Shown here in pieces: positions 17,432 through 30,700 of a stretch of DNA of 64,000 nucleotides. Within the stretch, counting starts at the first letter, position 1, and the number at the start of each line of letters is the position of its first letter. The notes under the pieces were generated by a model. That model had not been told where the DNA came from and made no database searches. It saw only the letters and a program-made list of their open reading frames with translations. The translations under genes were made by a program, and so were the position numbers. This DNA is from Pomphorhynchus laevis (taxonomy: Eukaryota; Acanthocephala; Palaeacanthocephala; Echinorhynchida; Pomphorhynchidae): NCBI GenBank assembly GCA_012934845.2, contig WNNJ02002018.1:34775-98774 (forward strand). Direction: 5' to 3'.

Positions 17432-20400
17432 TCAAAAAAGTATAAATAAAAGTTGAAAAAATGTTAGTAAAAGAGTAAATGAAAGTGCAAATAATGTTGT
17501 TAATAATGGTGTGAATAATAGTTTTAACAAATTAGTATAAATGCGTAAAAATGGAAGTGTAATTAAGAGTGTAAAAAAGAGTGTAAATAAATGTGTAAAA
17601 AAGTGCAATTTAAAGTGCTAAAAAGTGTAAAGAAAAGTGTAAAAAGGAGTGTGAACTAGAGTGTAAGAAATAGTTTAAAAAATCGTTTTACGAAAGAGAT
17701 AAATAATATTGTAAATTTAAGCGTTTATTAAAGTGTTAAAAAAGAGCAAAAAAGTGTAAAAAATAGTATAAAAAAAAGTAAAAAATGTATTAAAAAAGTA
17801 AAAATAATAGTGTAAAAATAGTTTAAAAGACAGTGTAAAAAAGAGTAAAAAAAGGTATTAAAAGTGACGAAAATAATGTTAAAATGAGTGTACAATACAG
17901 TGTAAAAATATGTTAAAAAAAGTGTAAATAAAAGTGTAAATAATGGTGTAAAAATTGGTGTAAACGAAAGCGCAAAAAAAGTGTAAAAATGCATTAAGAA
18001 AATAGTGTAAACAAGAGGGAAAATAAAAGTGTAAATAAAAGTAAAAATAATGGTGTAAAAAATAGCACTAATAAAAGTGTTAAAAAAGAGCAAATAAAAG
18101 TGTAAAAAATAGTATAAAAATAGTAACAAATGTATTAAAAAATTAAAAATAATAGTGTAACAATGGTTAAAAAAAAAGTGTAAAAAAGGGCAAAAATAAG
18201 GTATAAAAAGTGAAAATAATAGTGTTTAAAAATGTGTAAAAAATATATAAAAACATCTTAAAAAAAGTGAAAAAAAGTGTTAATAATGGTGTAAAAAATG
18301 ATGTAAATAAAAGTGCAAATAAAAGTGTATAAATGCATGTATAAAAAAGTGTAAATAGGAGTGTAATAAAAAGGGTAAATTATAGTGAAAATAATGGCGT
18401 AAATAATAGCATAAAAAAGTGTTAAAACAGTGCAAATAAAAGTGTAAAAAAAGTAAAAAATAAGGTTAATAAATGTGTAAACAAAGTGGAAATAAAAGTG
18501 TTAATATTGTGTAAATAACATTGTGAAAATAGGGTAAAATAGTGAAAATAATAGTGTATATATAAGTAAACAAAAGTGTAAAAAAAGTGTTAGTAAAAGA
18601 TTAAATTAAAGTGTAAATAATGTTGTAAATAATGTTGGAAATAATAGTTTTAACAAAAAAGTATAAAGGCGTAAAAATGGAAGTGTAATTAAGTGTGTAA
18701 AAAAGAGTGTAAATAAATGTGTAAAAAAGTGCAATTTAAAGTGTTAAAAAAGTGTAAAGAAAAGTGTAAAAAGGAGTGTGAACTAGAGTGTAAGTAATAG
18801 TGTAAAAATAGTTTAAAAAAAAGTGTAACGAAAGAGAAAATAATATTGTAAATTTAAGCGTTTATAAAAGTGTTAAAAAAGAGCAAAAAAAGTGTAAAAA
18901 ATAGTATAAAAAAATAGTAAAAAATGTATTAAAAAAGTTGAAATAGTAGTGTAATAATGGTTTAAAAAACAGTGTAAAAAAATTAAAAAAAGGTATTAAA
19001 AGTGACAAAACTGGTGTTAAAATGAGTGTAAAATACAGTGTAAAAATATGTTGAAAAAAGTGTAAATAAAAGTGTAAATAATGGTGTAAAAATTGATGTA
19101 AACAGAAGTGCAAATAAAAATGTATAAATGCGTTTAGAAAATAGTGTAAAAAAAGTGTAAATAAAAGTACAAATAATAGTGTTTAAATGAGTGTTTAAAG
19201 AAGTGTAAAAAATGTGTAAAAAGATCTTGAAAAAAGTGTAAATAAAAGTGTAAATAATGGTGTAAAAAATGATGTAAATAAAAGTGCAAATAAAAGTGTA
19301 TAAATGCATGAAAAAAATAGTGTAACTATTTTCTATTAAAAATAGTTCTTTTGTAACTATTGTAATAAAAGTGTAATTAAAAGTGTTAATTTTAGTGAAA
19401 ATCATGGCGTAAATAATAGCACAAAAAAGTGTTAAATCAGTGCGAAAAAGGTGTAAAAAATAGTAAAAAAAGGTTTTTAAATGTGTAAACAAAGTTAAAA
19501 TAAAAGTGTAAAATATTGTGTAAAACACATTGTAAAAATAGTGTAAAATAAAAAAATAATAGCGAATATATAAGTATAAAAAAAGTGTAAAAAAAGTGTT
19601 AGTAAAAGAGTAAAAAAAGCGTATATAATGTTGTAAATCATGGTGTAAATAACAGTTTTAACAAATTAGTATAAATGCGTAAAAATGGAAGTGTAATTAA
19701 GAGTGTAAAAAAGAGTGTAAATAAATGTGTAAAAAAGTGCAATTTAAAGTGCTAAAAAGTGTTAAGAAAAGTGTAAAAAAGAGTGTGAACTAGAGTGTAA
19801 GAAATAGTGTAAAAAATAGTTTCAAAAATCGTTTTACGAAAGAGAAAATAATATTGTAAATTTTAGCGTTTATTAAAGTGTTAAAAAAGAGCAAAAAAAT
19901 TGTAAAAAATAGTATAAAAAAATAATAAAAATTGTATTAAAAAGTGGAAATAATAGTGTAAAAATAGTTTAAATAACAGTGTAAAAAAGAGTAAAAAAGG
20001 TATAAAAAGTGACGAAAATAATGTTAAAATGAGTGTAAAATACAGTGTAAAAATATGTTGAAAAAGGTGTAAATAAAAGTGTATAACATGGTGTAAAAAT
20101 TGATGTAAACAAAAGTGCAAATAAAAGTGTATAAATGCGTTTAGAAAATAGTGTAAAAAAGAGTGTAAATAAAAGTGAAAATATTGGTGTAAAAAATAGC
20201 ACTAATAAAAGGGTTAAAAAAGAGCAAATATAAGTGTAAAAAATAGTATAAAAAAATTGTGAAAAATGTATTAAAAAATTGAAGGTAAGAGTGTAATAAT
20301 AGTTAAAAAAAACAGTGTAAAAAAGGTATAAAAAGCAAAAAAAAATAGTGTTTTAAGAAGTGTTTAAAGAAGTGTAAAAAATGTGTAAAAATATCTTTAA

Positions 20401-21406
20401 AAAAGTGTAAATAAAAGTGAAAATAATGGTGTAAAAATTGATGTAAACAAAAGTGCAAATAAAAGTGTAAAAATGCGTTTAGATAATAGTGTAAAAAAGA
20501 GTGTAAATAAAAGTGTAAAAAATGTAAAAAAATGGTGTAAAAAATAACACTAATAAAAGTGTTAAAAAAGAGCAAATAAAAGTGTAAAAAATAGTATAAA
20601 AAAATTGTGAAAAATGTATTAAAAAATTGAAAATAATAGTGTAATAATAGTTAAAAAAACAGTGTAAAAAAAGGTATAAAAAGCAACAAAAAAAAGTGTT
20701 TTTTTATAAGTGTTTAAAGAAGTGTAAAAATGTGTAAAAATATCTTAAAAAAGTGTAAATAATGGTGTAAAAATTGATGTAAACAAAAGTGCAAATAAAA
20801 GTGTAAAAATGCGTTTAGAAAATAGTGTAAAAAAGAGTGTAAGTAAAAGTGTAAATAAAGTGAAAAAAAATGGTGTAAAAAATAGCACTAATAAAAGTGT
20901 AAAAAAGAACAAAAAAAGTGTAAAAAAGAACAAATAAAAGTGTAAAAAATTGTATAAAAATAGTAAAAAATGTATTAAAAAGTTGGAAATAATAGTGTAA
21001 TAATGGTAAAAAGGTGTAAAAAAAGGGCAAAAATAAGTTATATAAATTAAAAATAATAGTGTTAATGAGTGTTTAAAGAAGTGTAAAAAATGTGTAAAAA
21101 TATCTTGAAAAAAGTGTAAATAAAAGTGTAAATAATGGTGAAAAAAATGATGTAAATAAAAGTGCAAATAAAAGTGTATAAATGCATATAGAAAATAGTG
21201 CAAATAAAAGTGTAATTAAAAGTGTAAATTATGGTGAAAATAATGGCGTAAATAAAAGCATAAAAAAGTGTTAAAACAGAGCGAATAAAAGTGTAAAAAA
21301 TAGTATAAAATAAGGTGTATAAATGTGTAAACAAAGTGGAAATAAAAGTGTAAATATTGTGGTAAAAACATTGTAAAATATAGGGTAAAAAGGTGAAATA
21401 ATAGTG
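17432..21406 (+). repeat. Higher-order repeat unit 3 (M-S-X, 3.98 kb)
   Basis: The unit is 3975 bp long; landmarks at 17690, 18828, 19836 and 21665 give M 1138, S 1008, X 1829, with no L monomer. It carries private variants GAGGGAAAATA (18016), GTTGGAAATAAT (18634) and AATAACAGTTTT (19648), and the last two recur in unit 4 and in distant unit 7. A further variant, TAAATTTTGTGG, lies just before the unit start at about 17376 and recurs at about 35533, just before unit 7. Confidence 0.88.
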
Positions 21407-24400
21407 TCAAAAAAGTATAAATAAAAGTTGAAAAAATGTTAGTAAAAGAGTAAATGAAAGTGCAAATAATGTTGTTAATAATGGTGTGAATAATAGTTTT
21501 AACAAATTAGTATAAATGCGTAAAAATGGAAGTGTAATTAAGAGTGTAAAAAAGAGTGTAAATAAATGTGTAAAAAAGTGCAATTTAAAGTGCTAAAAAG
21601 TGTAAAGAAAAGTGTAAAAAGGAGTGTGAACTAGAGTGTAAGAAATAGTTTAAAAAATCGTTTTACGAAAGAGATAAATAATATTGTAAATTTAAGCGTT
21701 TATTAAAGTGTTAAAAAAGAGCAAAAAAGTGTAAAAAATAGTATAAAAAAAAGTAAAAAATGTATTAAAAAAGTAAAAATAATAGTGTAAAAATAGTTTA
21801 AAAGACAGTGTAAAAAAGAGTAAAAAAAGGTATTAAAAGTGACGAAAATAATGTTAAAATGAGTGTACAATACAGTGTAAAAATATGTTAAAAAAAGTGT
21901 AAATAAAAGTGTAAATAATGGTGTAAAAATTGGTGTAAACGAAAGCGCAAAAAAAGTGTAAAAATGCATTAAGAAAATAGTGTAAACAAGAGGGTAAATA
22001 AAAGTGTAAATAAAAGTAAAAATAATGGTGTAAAAAATAGCACTAATAAAAGTGTTAAAAAAGAGCAAATAAAAGTGTAAAAAATAGTATAAAAATAGTA
22101 ACAAATGTATTAAAAAATTAAAAATAATAGTGTAACAATGGTTAAAAAAAGTGTAAAAAAGGGCAAAAATAAGGTATAAAAAGTGAAAATAATAGTGTTT
22201 AAAAATGTGTAAAAAATATATAAAAACATCTTAAAAAAAGTGAAAAAAAGTGTTAATAATGGTGTAAAAAATGATGTAAATAAAAGTGCAAATAAAAGTG
22301 TATAAATGCATGTATAAAAAAGTGTAAATAGGAGTGTAATAAAAAGGGTAAATTATAGTGAAAATAATGGCGTAAATAATAGCATAAAAAAGTGTTAAAA
22401 CAGTGCAAATAAAAGTGTAAAAAAAGTAAAAAATAAGGTTAATAAATGTGTAAACAAAGTGGAAATAAAAGTGTTAATATTGTGTAAATAACATTGTGAA
22501 AATAGGGTAAAATAGTGAAAATAATAGTGTATATATAAGTAAACAAAAGTGTAAAAAAAGTGTTAGTAAAAGATTAAATTAAAGTGTAAATAATGTTGTA
22601 AATAATGTTGGAAATAATAGTTTTAACAAAAAAGTATAAAGGCGTAAAAATGGAAGTGTAATTAAGTGTGTAAAAAAGAGTGTAAATAAATGTGTAAAAA
22701 AGTGCAATTTAAAGTGTTAAAAAAGTGTAAAGAAAAGTGTAAAAAGGAGTGTGAACTAGAGTGTAAGTAATAGTGTAAAAATAGTTTAAAAAAAAGTGTA
22801 ACGAAAGAGAAAATAATATTGTAAATTTAAGCGTTTATAAAAGTGTTAAAAAAGAGCAAAAAAAGTGTAAAAAATAGTATAAAAAAATAGTAAAAAATGT
22901 ATTAAAAAAGTTGAAATAGTAGTGTAATAATGGTTTAAAAAACAGTGTAAAAAAATTAAAAAAAGGTATTAAAAGTGACAAAACTGGTGTTAAAATGAGT
23001 GTAAAATACAGTGTAAAAATATGTTGAAAAAAGTGTAAATAAAAGTGTAAATAATGGTGTAAAAATTGATGTAAACAGAAGTGCAAATAAAAATGTATAA
23101 ATGCGTTTAGAAAATAGTGTAAAAAAAGTGTAAATAAAAGTACAAATAATAGTGTTTAAATGAGTGTTTAAAGAAGTGTAAAAAATGTGTAAAAAGATCT
23201 TGAAAAAGTGTAAATAAAAGTGTAAATAATGGTGTAAAAAATGATGTAAATAAAAGTGCAAATAAAAGTGTATAAATGCATGAAAAAAATAGTGTAACTA
23301 TTTTCTATTAAAAATAGTTCTTTTGTAACTATTGTAATAAAAGTGTAATTAAAAGTGTTAATTTTAGTGAAAATCATGGCGTAAATAATAGCACAAAAAA
23401 GTGTTAAATCAGTGCGAAAAAGGTGTAAAAAATAGTAAAAAAAAGGTTTTTAAATGTGTAAACAAAGTTAAAATAAAAGTGTAAAATATTGTGTAAAACA
23501 CATTGTAAAAATAGTGTAAAATAAAAAAATAATAGCGAATATATAAGTATAAAAAAAGTGTAAAAAAAGTGTTAGTAAAAGAGTAAAAAAAGCGTATATA
23601 ATGTTGTAAATCATGGTGTAAATAACAGTTTTAACAAATTAGTATAAATGCGTAAAAATGGAAGTGTAATTAAGAGTGTAAAAAAGAGTGTAAATAAATG
23701 TGTAAAAAAGTGCAATTTAAAGTGCTAAAAAGTGTTAAGAAAAGTGTAAAAAAGAGTGTGAACTAGAGTGTAAGAAATAGTGTAAAAAATAGTTTCAAAA
23801 ATCGTTTTACGAAAGAGAAAATAATATTGTAAATTTTAGCGTTTATTAAAGTGTTAAAAAAGAGCAAAAAAATTGTAAAAAATAGTATAAAAAAATAATA
23901 AAAATTGTATTAAAAAGTGGAAATAATAGTGTAAAAATAGTTTAAATAACAGTGTAAAAAAGAGTAAAAAAGGTATAAAAAGTGACGAAAATAATGTTAA
24001 AATGAGTGTAAAATACAGTGTAAAAATATGTTGAAAAAGGTGTAAATAAAAGTGTATAACATGGTGTAAAAATTGATGTAAACAAAAGTGCAAATAAAAG
24101 TGTATAAATGCGTTTAGAAAATAGTGTAAAAAAGAGTGTAAATAAAAGTGAAAATATTGGTGTAAAAAATAGCACTAATAAAAGGGTTAAAAAAGAGCAA
24201 ATATAAGTGTAAAAAATAGTATAAAAAAATTGTGAAAAATGTATTAAAAAATTGAAGGTAAGAGTGTAATAATAGTTAAAAAAACAGTGTAAAAAAGGTA
24301 TAAAAAGCAAAAAAAAAATAGTGTTTTAAGAAGTGTTTAAAGAAGTGTAAAAAATGTGTAAAAATATCTTTAAAAAAGTGTAAATAAAAGTGAAAATAAT

Positions 24401-25377
24401 GGTGTAAAAATTGATGTAAACAAAAGTGCAAATAAAAGTGTAAAAATGCGTTTAGATAATAGTGTAAAAAAGAGTAAATAAAAGTGTAAAAAATGTAAAA
24501 AAATGGTGTAAAAAATAACACTAATAAAAGTGTTAAAAAAGAGCAAATAAAAGTGTAAAAAATAGTATAAAAAAATTGTGAAAAATGTATTAAAAAATTG
24601 AAAATAATAGTGTAATAATAGTTAAAAAAACAGTGTAAAAAAAGGTATAAAAAGCAACAAAAAAAAGTGTTTTTTTATAAGTGTTTAAAGAAGTGTAAAA
24701 ATGTGTAAAAATATCTTAAAAAAGTGTAAATAATGGTGTAAAAATTGATGTAAACAAAAGTGCAAATAAAAGTGTAAAAATGCGTTTAGAAAATAGTGTA
24801 AAAAAGAGTGTAAGTAAAAGTGTAAATAAAGTGAAAAAAAATGGTGTAAAAAATAGCACTAATAAAAGTGTAAAAAAGAACAAAAAAAGTGTAAAAAAGA
24901 ACAAATAAAAGTGTAAAAAATTGTATAAAAATAGTAAAAAATGTATTAAAAAGTTGGAAATAATAGTGTAATAATGGTAAAAAGGTGTAAAAAAAGGGCA
25001 AAAATAAGTTATATAAATTAAAAATAATAGTGTTAATGAGTGTTTAAAGAAGTGTAAAAAATGTGTAAAAATATCTTGAAAAAAGTGTAAATAAAAGTGT
25101 AAATAATGGTGAAAAAAATGATGTAAATAAAAGTGCAAATAAAAGTGTATAAATGCATATAGAAAATAGTGCAAATAAAAGTGTAATTAAAAGTGTAAAT
25201 TATGGTGAAAATAATGGCGTAAATAAAAGCATAAAAAAGTGTTAAAACAGAGCGAATAAAAGTGTAAAAAATAGTATAAAATAAGGTGTATAAATGTGTA
25301 AACAAAGTGGAAATAAAAGTGTAAATATTGTGGTAAAAACATTGTAAAATATAGGGTAAAAAGGTGAAATAATAGTG
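21407..25377 (+). repeat. Higher-order repeat unit 4 (M-S-X, 3.97 kb)
   Basis: The unit is 3971 bp long; landmarks at 21665, 22801, 23809 and 25636 give M 1136, S 1008, X 1827. By eye it differs from unit 3 mostly in A-run lengths and a few single bases, which suggests a very recent tandem duplication of a 3.97 kb block. Confidence 0.88.
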
Positions 25378-28300
25378 TCAAAAAAGTATAAATAAAAGTT
25401 GAAAAAATGTTAGTAAAAGAGTAAATGAAAGTGCAAATAATGTTGTTAATAATGGTGTGAATAATAGTTTTAACAAATTAGTATAAATGCGTAAAAATGG
25501 AAGTGTAATTAAGAGTGTAAAAAAGAGTGTAAATAAATGTGTAAAAAAGTGCAATTTAAAGTGCTAAAAAGTGTAAAGAAAAGTGTAAAAAGGAGTGTGA
25601 ACTAGAGTGTAAGAAATAGTTTAAAAAATCGTTTTACGAAAGAGATAAATAATATTGTAAATTTAAGCGTTTATTAAAGTGTTAAAAAAGAGCAAAAAAG
25701 TGTAAAAAATAGTATAAAAAAAAGTAAAAAATGTATTAAAAAAGTAAAAATAATAGTGTAAAAATAGTTTAAAAGACAGTGTAAAAAAGAGTAAAAAAAG
25801 GTATTAAAAGTGACGAAAATAATGTTAAAATGAGTGTACAATACAGTGTAAAAATATGTTAAAAAAAGTGTAAATAAAAGTGTAAATAATGGTGTAAAAA
25901 TTGGTGTAAACGAAAGCGCAAAAAAAGTGTAAAAATGCATTAAGAAAATAGTGTAAACAAGAGGGTAAATAAAAGTGTAAATAAAAGTAAAAATAATGGT
26001 GTAAAAAATAGCACTAATAAAAGTGTTAAAAAAGAGCAAATAAAAGTGTAAAAAATAGTATAAAAATAGTAACAAATGTATTAAAAAATTAAAAATAATA
26101 GTGTAACAATGGTTAAAAAAAAGTGTAAAAAAGGGCAAAAATAAGGTATAAAAAGTGAAAATAATAGTGTTTAAAAATGTGTAAAAAATATATAAAAACA
26201 TCTTAAAAAAAGTGAAAAAAAGTGTTAATAATGGTGTAAAAAATGATGTAAATAAAAGTGCAAATAAAAGTGTATAAATGCATGTATAAAAAAGTGTAAA
26301 TAGGAGTGTAATAAAAAGTGTAAATTATAGTGAAAATAATGGCGTAAATAATAGCATAAAAAAGTGTTAAAACAGTGCAAATAAAAGTGTAAAAAAAGTA
26401 AAAAATAAGGTTAATAAATGTGTAAACAAAGTGGAAATAAAAGTGTTAATATTGTGTAAATAACATTGTGAAAATAGGGTAAAATAGTGAAAATAATAGT
26501 GTATATATAAGTAAACAAAAGTGTAAAAAAAGTGTTAGTAAAAGATTAAATTAAAGTGTAAATAATGTTGTAAATAATGTTGTAAATAATAGTTTTAACA
26601 AAAAAGTATAAAGGCGTAAAAATGGAAGTGTAATTAAGTGTGTAAAAAAGAGTGTAAATAAATGTGTAAAAAAGTGCAATTTAAAGTGTTAAAAAAGTGT
26701 AAAGAAAAGTGTAAAAAGGAGTGTGAACTAGAGTGTAAGTAATAGTGTAAAAATAGTTTAAAAAAAAGTGTAACGAAAGAGAAAATAATATTGTAAATTT
26801 AAGCGTTTATAAAAGTGTTAAAAAAGAGCAAAAAAAGTGTAAAAAATAGTATAAAAAATAGTAAAAAATGTATTAAAAAAGTTGAAATAGTAGTGTAATA
26901 ATGGTTTAAAAAACAGTGTAAAAAAATTAAAAAAAGGTATTAAAAGTGACAAAACTGGTGTTAAAATGAGTGTAAAATACAGTGTAAAAATATGTTGAAA
27001 AAAGTGTAAATAAAAGTGTAAATAATGGTGTAAAAATTGATGTAAACAGAAGTGCAAATAAAAATGTATAAATGCGTTTAGAAAATAGTGTAAAAAAAGT
27101 GTAAATAAAAGTACAAATAATAGTGTTTAAATGAGTGTTTAAAGAAGTGTAAAAAATGTGTAAAAAGATCTTGAAAAAAGTGTAAATAAAAGTGTAAATA
27201 ATGGTGTAAAAAATGATGTAAATAAAAGTGCAAATAAAAGTGTATAAATGCATGAAAAAAATAGTGTAACTATTTTCTATTAAAAATAGTTCTTTTGTAA
27301 CTATTGTAATAAAAGTGTAATTAAAAGTGTTAATTTTAGTGAAAATCATGGCGTAAATAATAGCACAAAAAAGTGTTAAATCAGTGCGAAAAAGGTGTAA
27401 AAAATAGTAAAAAAAAGGTTTTTAAATGTGTAAACAAAGTTAAAATAAAAGTGTAAAATATTGTGTAAAACACATTGTAAAAATAGTGTAAAATAAAAAA
27501 ATAATAGCGAATATATAAGTATAAAAAAAGTGTAAAAAAAGTGTTAGTAAAAGAGTAAAAAAAGCGTATATAATGTTGTAAATCATGGTGTAAATAATAG
27601 TTTTAACAAATTAGTATAAATGCGTAAAAATGGAAGTGTAATTAAGAGTGTAAAAAAGAGTGTAAATAAATGTGTAAAAAAGTGCAATTTAAAGTGCTAA
27701 AAAGTGTTAAGAAAAGTGTAAAAAAGAGTGTGAACTAGAGTGTAAGAAATAGTGTAAAAAATAGTTTAAAAAATCGTTTTACGAAAGAGAAAATAATATT
27801 GTAAATTTTAGCGTTTATTAAAGTGTTAAAAAAGAGCAAAAAAATTGTAAAAAATAGTATAAAAAAATAATAAAAATTGTATTAAAAAGTGGAAATAATA
27901 GTGTAAAAATAGTTTAAATAACAGTGTAAAAAAGAGTAAAAAAGGTATAAAAAGTGACGAAAATAATGTTAAAATGAGTGTAAAATACAGTGTAAAAATA
28001 TGTTGAAAAAGGTGTAAATAAAAGTGTATATAATGGTGTAAAAATTGATGTAAACAAAAGTGCAAATAAAAGTGTATAAATGCGTTTAGAAAATAGTGTA
28101 AAAAAGAGTGTAAGTAAAAATGTAAAAAAAGTGAAAAAAATGGTGTAAAAAATAGGACTAATAAAAGTGTAAAAAAGAACAAATAAAAGTGTAAAAAATA
28201 GTAAAAAATGTATTAAAAAATTGAAAATAATAGTATAATAATGGTTCAAAGAACAGTGTAATAAAGAGGGCAAAAAAAAGGTATAAAAAGTGAAAATAAT

Positions 28301-30700
28301 AGTGTTTAAATAAGTGTTTAAAGAAGTGTAAAAAATGTGTAAAAATATTTTGAAAAAAGTGTAAATATAAGTGTAAATAATGGTGAAAAAAAATGATGTA
28401 AATAAAAGTGCAAATAAAAGTGTATAAATGCATGTAGAATATAGTGTAAAAAAGAGTGTAAATAAAAGTGTAAATAAAAGTGAAAATATTGGTGTAAAAA
28501 ATAGCACTAATAAAAGGGTTAAAAAAGTGTAAATAAAAGTGTAAATAATGGTGTAAAAAATGATGTAAATAAAAGTGCAAATAAAAGTGTATAAATGCAT
28601 GTAAAAAATAGTGGTACTATTTTCTATAAAAAAAGTTCTTTTGTAACTATTGTAATAAAAGTGTAATTAAAAGTGTTAATTTTAGTGAAAATCATGGCGT
28701 AAATAATAGCATAAAAAAGTGTTAAAACAGTGCAAAAAAAGGTGTAAAAAATAGTAAAAAAAAGGTTTTTAAATGTGTAAACAAAGTTAAAATAAAAGTG
28801 TAAAATATTGTGTAAAACACATTGTAAAAATAGTGTAAAATAAAAAAATAATAGCGAATATATAAGTATAAAAAAAGTGTAAAAAAAGTGTTAGTAAAAG
28901 AGTAAAAAAAGCGTACATAATGTTGTAAATCATGGTGTAAATAATAGTTTTAACAAATTAGTATAAATGCGTAAAAATGGAAGTGTAATTAAGAGTGTAA
29001 AAAAGAGTGTAAATAAATGTGTAAAAAAGTGCAATTTAAAGTGCTAAAAAGTGTAAAGAAAAGTGTAAAAAGGAGTGTGAACTAGAGTGTAAGAAATAGT
29101 GTAAAAAATAGTTTCAAAAATCGTTTTACGAAAGAGAAAATAATATTGTAAATTTTAGCGTTTATTAAAGTGTTAAAAAAGAGCAAAAAATTGTAAAAAA
29201 TAGTATAAAAAAATAATAAAAAATGTATTTAAAAAGTGGAAATAATAGTGTAAAAATAGTTTAAATAACAGTGTAAAAAAGAGTAAAAAAGGTATAAAAA
29301 GTGACGAAAATAATGTTAAAATGAGTGTAAAATACAGTGTAAAAATATGTTGAAAAAGGTGTAAATAAAAGTGTATAACATGGTGTAAAAATTGATGTAA
29401 ACAAAAGTGCAAATAAAAGTGTATAAATGCGTTTAGAAAATAGTGTAAAAAAGAGTGTAAATAAAAGTGAAAATATTGGTGTAAAAAATAGCACTAATAA
29501 AAGGGTTAAAAAAGAGCAAATATAAGTGTAAAAAATAGTATAAAAAAATTGTGAAAAATGTATTAAAAAATTGAAGGTAAGAGTGTAATAATAGTTAAAA
29601 AAAACAGTGTAAAAAAAGGTATAAAAAGCAAAAAAAAATAGTGTTTTAAGAAGTGTTTAAAGAAGTGTAAAAAATGTGTAAAAATATCTTTAAAAAAGTG
29701 TAAATAAAAGTGAAAATAATGGTGTAAAAATTGATGTAAACAAAAGTGCAAATAAAAGTGTAAAAATGCGTTTAGATAATAGTGTAAAAAAGAGTGTAAA
29801 TAAAAGTGTAAAAAATGTAAAAAAATGGTGTAAAAAATAACACTAATAAAAGTGTTAAAAAAGAGCAAATAAAAGTGTAAAAAATAGTATAAAAAAATTG
29901 TGAAAAATGTATTAAAAAATTGAAAATAATAGTGTAATAATAGTTAAAAAAACAGTGTAAAAAAAAGGTATAAAAAGCAACAAAAAAAAGTGTTTTTTTA
30001 TAAGTGTTTAAAGAAGTGTAAAAATGTGTAAAAATATCTTAAAAAAGTGTAAATAATGGTGTAAAAATTGATGTAAACAAAAGTGCAAATAAAAGTGTAA
30101 AAATGCGTTTAGAAAATAGTGTAAAAAAGAGTGTAAGTAAAAGTGTAAATAAAGTGAAAAAAAATGGTGTAAAAAATAGCACTAATAAAAGTGTAAAAAA
30201 GAACAAAAAAAGTGTAAAAAAGAACAAATAAAAGTGTAAAAAATTGTATAAAAATAGTAAAAAATGTATTAAAAAGTTGGAAATAATAGTGTAATAATGG
30301 TAAAAAGGTGTAAAAAAAGGGCAAAAATAAGTTATATAAATTAAAAATAATAGTGTTAATGAGTGTTTAAAGAAGTGTAAAAAATGTGTAAAAATATCTT
30401 GAAAAAAGTGTAAATAAAAGTGTAAATAATGGTGAAAAAAATGATGTAAATAAAAGTGCAAATAAAAGTGTATAAATGCATATAGAAAATAGTGCAAATA
30501 AAAGTGTAATTAAAAGTGTAAATTATGGTGAAAATAATGGCGTAAATAAAAGCATAAAAAAGTGTTAAAACAGAGCGAATAAAAGTGTAAAAAATAGTAT
30601 AAAATAAGGTGTATAAATGTGTAAACAAAGTGGAAATAAAAGTGTAAATATTGTGGTAAAAACATTGTAAAATATAGGGTAAAAAGGTGAAATAATAGTG
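25378..30700 (+). repeat. Higher-order repeat unit 5 (M-S-L-X, 5.32 kb)
   Basis: The unit is 5323 bp long; landmarks at 25636, 26773, 27781, 29128 and 30959 give M 1137, S 1008, L 1347, X 1831. It has the same architecture as unit 2, with an intact hairpin near 27269 and an altered one near 28613. Confidence 0.88.
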